Source: UBA2965 sp036526135 (GTDB lineage: Bacteria > Pseudomonadota > Gammaproteobacteria > Pseudomonadales > Azotimanducaceae). Taken from it: a stretch of 27,215 bases of DNA. Positions 23,626 through 27,215 of the stretch are shown piece by piece. Position numbers and translations under genes: made by a program. The DNA lies in NCBI GenBank assembly GCA_036526135.1, contig DATCZA010000073.1, positions 1 through 27,215 of the forward strand, given 5' to 3'. Under the pieces are notes generated by a model, which was not told the origin of the DNA, searched no databases, and saw only the letters and a list, made by a program, of their open reading frames with translations. Positions within the stretch are counted from its first letter, which is position 1. Every line of letters starts with the position of its first letter.

Positions 23626-24099
23626 ATGGATCATCAGGCTTTGGCTGCAATGCTGGGGAGCTACGGAGAGTTTTTCGGGGCAATAGCCGTCGTAGCGACG
23701 CTGGGGTATCTGGCCCTTCAAGTGCGGCAAAACACGCGGTCGAGCTACGTGACTCGATCAGCAGCGGTGACCAACCGACTCGGAGAAATTCAGGAAGCGA
23801 TTGTCTGCAACAGCGATCTGTCGGCCCTCATGGCAAAGTGTCGTGACCCCGAACTAACTGATCTGACACCCACAGAAGAAGAGCGTGTGCAGGGTATAGC
23901 TGAGTTGTATGTCAAGACATTCAGCGACGTGCAGACAGCACACAGCAACTCAGAGATGACAGATGCGTATTTCGCGACCTTCCGTGCGGAGTTCCGACGT
24001 ATCGTCGAGACCTATCCGGCATTGAAGCCGCGCATGCGCTTAACGCTGAAGCGTTTCGACATGAAGCTCTTTCCCATATACGCGCCAGCCCTGGACTAA
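23626..24099 (+). CDS. Small single-TM protein of unknown function (cluster member 3)
   Basis: 157 aa. MDHQALAAMLGSYGEFFGAIA then VVATLGYLALQVRQNTRSS: the N-terminal 40 residues are those of member 2 with a handful of changes. The C-terminal domain (VTNRLGEIQEAIVCNSDLSALMAKCRDPELTDLTPTEEERVQG...) follows the same outline: a short helix, an acidic loop, then long helices with aromatic residues. GGAGAGGAG precedes the ATG. Divergent from member 2 and upstream of the second TBDR in the same direction, separated from it by a hairpin (24103-24120). Confidence 0.78.
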   Translation: MDHQALAAMLGSYGEFFGAIAVVATLGYLALQVRQNTRSSYVTRSAAVTNRLGEIQEAIVCNSDLSALMAKCRDPELTDLTPTEEERVQGIAELYVKTFSDVQTAHSNSEMTDAYFATFRAEFRRIVETYPALKPRMRLTLKRFDMKLFPIYAPALD

Positions 24100-24102
24100 A
24101 CT

Positions 24103-24120
24103 CCCGTTGTCCACAACGGG
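24103..24120 (+). terminator. Hairpin after cluster member 3
   Basis: CCCGTTG-TCCA-CAACGGG, seven perfect pairs, four bases after the TAA stop. No T-run follows, so termination is possible but not certain. Confidence 0.4.
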
Positions 24121-24150
24121 ACCCTAGCAATGCGCAACCCCCGACCCATC

Positions 24151-24172
24151 AAAAAATGCCGGCCCTGGCCGG
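24151..24172 (-). terminator. Minus-strand terminator-like hairpin in the TBDR leader
   Basis: On the minus strand CCGGC-CAGG-GCCGG is followed by CA and six T. Nothing on the minus strand downstream of 24235 appears to need it; it would stop antisense transcripts coming out of the receptor gene. Confidence 0.35.
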
Positions 24173-24234
24173 TTAGATTCGGTATCATCTGGAGTTATTC
24201 AGCAACGGGGAAAACGTACCGGGGAGGGAGCGCA

Positions 24235-26613
24235 ATGAGCGCGATGTACAAAAACACGTGTGGCTACCGCTGGCTGACGCTGGTGATTCTGATCTGGCTC
24301 GGGAGTGCGCAAGCCGCGGTCCTCGAAGAAATTGTGGTGGTCGCGCAAAAGCGTGATCAGAGTCTGCAGGATGTGGGCATTGCGGTATCGGCATTTACCG
24401 GCGATCAGCTCGATCAACTGGGCTGGGATACGGCAGAGCAGGTCACGGCGATGTCGCCGGGCGTGACGACCATTCAGCCGAACGGTCCGTCAGCGTTTTT
24501 CACCAACATCCGGGGCGTTGCCCAGAACGATTTTTCAGGTGATCACCAGGAGTCGCCGGTGGCCGTCTACGTCGACGAGGTCTACATCAGCGCAGCTTCC
24601 GGTGCCGGCTTCCAGCTATTTGATTTCGAGCGTGTGGAGGTGTTACGTGGTCCGCAGGGAACCCTGTTCGGGCGCAACGCAACCGGCGGGCTGGTGCACT
24701 ACATCACTCGCAAGCCCTCGCAGGAACTGGATGGCTACATCAAGGGGACCTACGGGGACTACGATCAGCTCAAGTTCGAAGGTGCCGTCGGCGGCGGCAT
24801 CACGGACAAAATTTCCGGGCGCCTGTCCTTTACGACCAACAACCACGACGGCATATACAAAAACCGGATCGGTTCCAATCTGAACGACGGCGACGACTGG
24901 GCCATCCGCGGGCAGGTGCTGATCGACTTCAACGATCGGACGAGCTGGTTGCTGAATCTGCGTCGCGGAGAGCAGGACGTGAACGTAGCACCGTTTTCTC
25001 ATCGCTCCGCACGGTTGAACCCGATCACGGGACTGGGTGAGGACTTCGATGGACCTGACCTTACCGCCGAGGGGGATTCGAGGATTACGGAGGGTTACCA
25101 GGATCCCGACCAGAAGCTGTTGAAAGGCTCCGTCAACGTCGAAGGCTTCAATCAGATCGAGACGACGGGCTTCACCAGCAATCTCGAGTTCGGTATTGGG
25201 GACACGATGTCGCTCGTGTTCGTGACCGATTACTCGGAACTCGACAAGGACTACATCGAGGACTCGGATGCGGGCCCGGAAGACTTCTTTGCGTTTACGT
25301 TGCGCTCCGACATCGAGCAGTTTTCCCAGGAGGTGCGTCTTGCGGGCAGCACCGACACCAGCAACTGGGTCGTCGGCGCCTACTACCTGGACATCCAGGG
25401 CGAGTTTTTCAATGGCGGTGCTGCATCCAATTTTTTTGCGGCGGCTTTCCCCGGATTCGGTCTGAACGATCCGTCGCTTGAGACCCTGGGATTGAACAAT
25501 CCGTTCAGTACAAACACCGAATCGGTGGCGCTGTTTGCGCAGGTTGAATACGACTTCACCGAAACGTTGCGCGGCACCGTCGGGGTACGCTGGTCCAAGG
25601 AAAAAAAGGACATGGACTTCCAGCAGTTCTTTTCCCTGTTCGAAGCGCCGGACTCGTTCGAAATCGACGTTGAGGACGGGTTGGGGCTGGGAGGCGCCAT
25701 CTGGACATTCAGCCCGGATGCCGTGACCAACGAACCCGGCGGCCCGGCGTTCGGTTTCGACCCGGTCAATGGCGATCCGGGCCTGGCCAAACTGAACGAT
25801 GACCTGATCACAGCCAAGCTTGCGCTCGAGTGGCTGCCCTCGGACAACCTGCTCTCCTACATCAGCTACAACCGCGGCATCAAGGCCGGCGGCTTCAACG
25901 CACCGATCGATGCAACCGACTTTTATGCAGGCGTGCGCGAGCCTGAAGAAATGCGTTTCGACGAAGAAGTGCTGAACGCCTACGAGATCGGCTTCAAGTG
26001 GACGTTCGCCGGCGGGCTTGCCCGGTTGAATGGCGCCGCCTACTACTACGACTATCAGGACTACCAGGCATTTGCGCTGGACAGTCTGACAACGGTCGTT
26101 TTCAACACCGATGCCGAGACCTATGGACTGGAACTCGAACTGCAGGCGTCGCCGGTAGAAGGCCTCGATCTGCTGCTGGGTCTCGGATTGATCGACAATA
26201 CCGTCGAGGACGGCCACACCCAGCCTGACGGCACGCCGGTCGATCGAACTGCAGTGCTGACGCCCGAGGTGAACATCAGTGGTCTTGTTCGCTACCAGTG
26301 GTCTGCACTGGGGGGCATGCTTGCCGTTCAGGGTGACGTAAACTACATGAGTTCACACTACTTTCAGCTCAAGAACTCACCCGTCGGCAAGGAGAGCGGC
26401 TACGCCATAACCAATGCACGGCTGAGCTGGATGAGCGAAAAAGGAGATTGGGACGTGTCGGTGTTTGTCAATAATCTCTTTGACGAAGACCACCGGCTGA
26501 TGGTGTTCGACCTGGCAGGTTCTCCGGCTGAAGGCGGGTTCGGGATGTATGAGAACTATGCAGGTAATCCCCGGTGGTGGGGTGCCTCGGTGCGCTACGC
26601 GTTCGGGTTCTAA
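24235..26613 (+). CDS. TonB-dependent outer-membrane receptor (second)
   Basis: 792 aa from the preferred ATG. Signal peptide 1-27 (WLTLVILIWLGSAQA), TonB box LEEIVVVAQKR (30-40), plug domain with MSPGVTTIQPNG, NIRGVAQNDF and RGPQGTLFGRNATGGLVHYITRKP, then a barrel with periodic aromatic strands and a terminal Phe (VRYAFGF). GGGGAGGGAG stands directly before ATG 24235, whereas the longer frame to ATG 24130 runs through the hairpins upstream and has no signal peptide. The plug is of the same subfamily as that of the receptor at 1281-3788, but the barrels differ, so a different ligand is likely. Followed 29 bp later by the start of an acyl-CoA dehydrogenase, suggesting a former catabolic operon. 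Confidence 0.93.
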   Translation: MSAMYKNTCGYRWLTLVILIWLGSAQAAVLEEIVVVAQKRDQSLQDVGIAVSAFTGDQLDQLGWDTAEQVTAMSPGVTTIQPNGPSAFFTNIRGVAQNDFSGDHQESPVAVYVDEVYISAASGAGFQLFDFERVEVLRGPQGTLFGRNATGGLVHYITRKPSQELDGYIKGTYGDYDQLKFEGAVGGGITDKISGRLSFTTNNHDGIYKNRIGSNLNDGDDWAIRGQVLIDFNDRTSWLLNLRRGEQDVNVAPFSHRSARLNPITGLGEDFDGPDLTAEGDSRITEGYQDPDQKLLKGSVNVEGFNQIETTGFTSNLEFGIGDTMSLVFVTDYSELDKDYIEDSDAGPEDFFAFTLRSDIEQFSQEVRLAGSTDTSNWVVGAYYLDIQGEFFNGGAASNFFAAAFPGFGLNDPSLETLGLNNPFSTNTESVALFAQVEYDFTETLRGTVGVRWSKEKKDMDFQQFFSLFEAPDSFEIDVEDGLGLGGAIWTFSPDAVTNEPGGPAFGFDPVNGDPGLAKLNDDLITAKLALEWLPSDNLLSYISYNRGIKAGGFNAPIDATDFYAGVREPEEMRFDEEVLNAYEIGFKWTFAGGLARLNGAAYYYDYQDYQAFALDSLTTVVFNTDAETYGLELELQASPVEGLDLLLGLGLIDNTVEDGHTQPDGTPVDRTAVLTPEVNISGLVRYQWSALGGMLAVQGDVNYMSSHYFQLKNSPVGKESGYAITNARLSWMSEKGDWDVSVFVNNLFDEDHRLMVFDLAGSPAEGGFGMYENYAGNPRWWGASVRYAFGF

Positions 26614-26642
26614 TCAATCAGAGATCAACAAGAGACAGTGGC

Positions 26643-26816
26643 ATGAGCGATGAGTTGACGGCGTTTCGACAGGAAGCGCGGGAATGGATAGCCGGGAACT
26701 TTCCCGGATCGCTGAAAGGCGGTGGCGGCGGCGGATTGAGTCAGGCACATGCACGGATCATCAACGAGGAACTTACGGGTATAGGAAGTATGACCGCCCG
26801 AAGCCAGGCGATCTGA
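26643..26816 (+). pseudogene. Acyl-CoA dehydrogenase remnant
   Basis: 57 codons: MSDELTAFRQEAREWIAGNFPGSLKG is the usual N-terminal helix of an acyl-CoA dehydrogenase, and GGGGLSQAHARIINEELTGIG is a segment normally found some 50 residues further on. The DNA between is lost at a run of GGC/GGT codons, apparently in frame. Homology then ends near 26790, where IS91-family DNA begins, and the frame closes at 26816. The rest of the roughly 380-residue enzyme is absent. It lies just after the second TBDR. Confidence 0.7.
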
Positions 26817-27215
26817 AAGTAAGGCGGTGGTGATTTTTGCTTGGGGAGGGCTTCGTGGGCTGAGCGTGCGGCGGTCGTGACGAGAAGAGCCTGTCCTGGT
26901 TCGAGGTATCGGAGCGCCGGATGCGCAGCGGAGGAGCTCGCGGTTGTGATGGTTGGGTCTCTTCGCGTGCCCGAATGTGCTCGAGGATGGTGGCGATGAC
27001 GTCGGGATCCTCCGATGCAGGCGATCACTCTGAGTTTGCCGCCGCATTTCGAGCAGGTCTCTATGTCGATGGCGGCAGTTCGCTTCGCGAACTGCTTAGC
27101 TGATTGCTTGCAATCAGCCGAAGACCCGTTTCAGCCGCTGCATCCAGGTCATGGGTGCTAGGGGTTTGTTGTGTGGTTGTGCCTTGCGCTCGTGTCTGGG
27201 CACGATGTGTTCGCG
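26793..27215 (-). mobile_element. IS91-family transposase, decayed 3' part, continuing beyond the window
   Basis: On the minus strand from the window edge: HIVPRHERKAQPHNKPLAPMTWMQRLKRVF, then after an insertion AIDIETCSKCGGKLRVIACI, then, one base out of frame, EDPDVIATILEHIRAREE. This is the familiar C-terminus of IS91-type Y2 (HUH) transposases. The reading frame is broken twice: by a 46-bp palindromic insertion (27074-27119) and by one extra base around 27012-27013. The catalytic part lies outside the window. The inner boundary near 26790 is set only by where acyl-CoA dehydrogenase homology stops. Confidence 0.82.
27074..27119. repeat. 46-bp double-hairpin insertion in the IS91-type transposase
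   Basis: Two perfect hairpins in a row: GCAGTTCGC-TTC-GCGAACTGC (27075-27095), spacer TTA, GCTGATTGC-TT-GCAATCAGC (27099-27118). Removing exactly 46 bases joins GGTCTTC to GCCATCGAC on the minus strand and restores the expected RVFAIDIET reading, which defines it as an insertion. It introduces stop codons into the transposase. Confidence 0.75.

Noticed and set aside
24643..26217. 524-codon open frame antisense to the second TBDR
   Set aside because: No family resemblance; the plus-strand frame is an unmistakable receptor. Long antisense frames are expected opposite GC-rich coding DNA.
1..27215. CRISPR arrays, rRNA genes, prophage or toxin-antitoxin systems
   Set aside because: No regularly spaced repeats, no rRNA signatures and no recognisable phage or toxin-antitoxin proteins on either strand.

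Overview
The window looks like the chromosome of a high-GC, aerobic, probably marine or soil gammaproteobacterium. The basis is an endonuclease VIII of the enterobacterial Nei type, a Blc-type outer-membrane lipocalin, two large TonB-dependent receptors (TBDRs) of the catabolic/sphingomonad-like type, a CBM9/DUF5916 outer-membrane protein, c-type cytochromes with Sec signals, a CCA-encoding tRNA-Val, and several short conserved proteins typical of Proteobacteria. The genus cannot be decided from the sequence alone.

Layout. 1-3.8 kb: the 3' part of a cytochrome P450 (+), convergent with a TBDR (-). 4.2-5.7 kb: a protein built from three Nif11-like repeats, each closed by a YRG motif, convergent with a small zf-TFIIB protein. 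5.8-9.7 kb: a light/redox/DNA-repair-like block. Two small cytochromes c and a photolyase-related FAD protein form a tight minus-strand operon. A FAD oxidoreductase and Nei form an overlapping plus-strand pair. The two units diverge from an AT-rich control region with three 11-bp direct repeats. 9.7-11.6 kb: a small Cys/Arg-rich protein, the Blc lipocalin and an unknown two-TM protein. 11.6-16.4 kb (-): a CBM9/DUF5916 barrel protein, a small zinc-ribbon-like protein, a stand-alone receiver and a PAS hybrid histidine kinase. 16.5-20.3 kb: an MBL-fold hydrolase with a terminator, tRNA-Val(CAC), an SDR, a TerB-like protein and a dienelactone-hydrolase-like enzyme.

20.3-27.2 kb looks like accessory DNA. 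It opens with a structured intergenic stretch and a truncated IS3-family orfA. Next come a class A flavin monooxygenase, three small single-TM proteins that appear to be paralogs sharing similar leaders, a second TBDR and a broken acyl-CoA dehydrogenase start. It ends in a decayed IS91-family transposase carrying a 46-bp double-hairpin insertion. P450, flavin monooxygenase, SDR, hydrolase, acyl-CoA dehydrogenase remnant and two TBDRs together suggest uptake and oxidation of hydrophobic organic compounds, but no complete pathway is present.

The leads most worth following are the tandem Nif11-YRG protein, the rearranged photolyase-like protein with its cytochromes and operator-like repeats, the small-membrane-protein paralogs, and the double-hairpin element inside the transposase.
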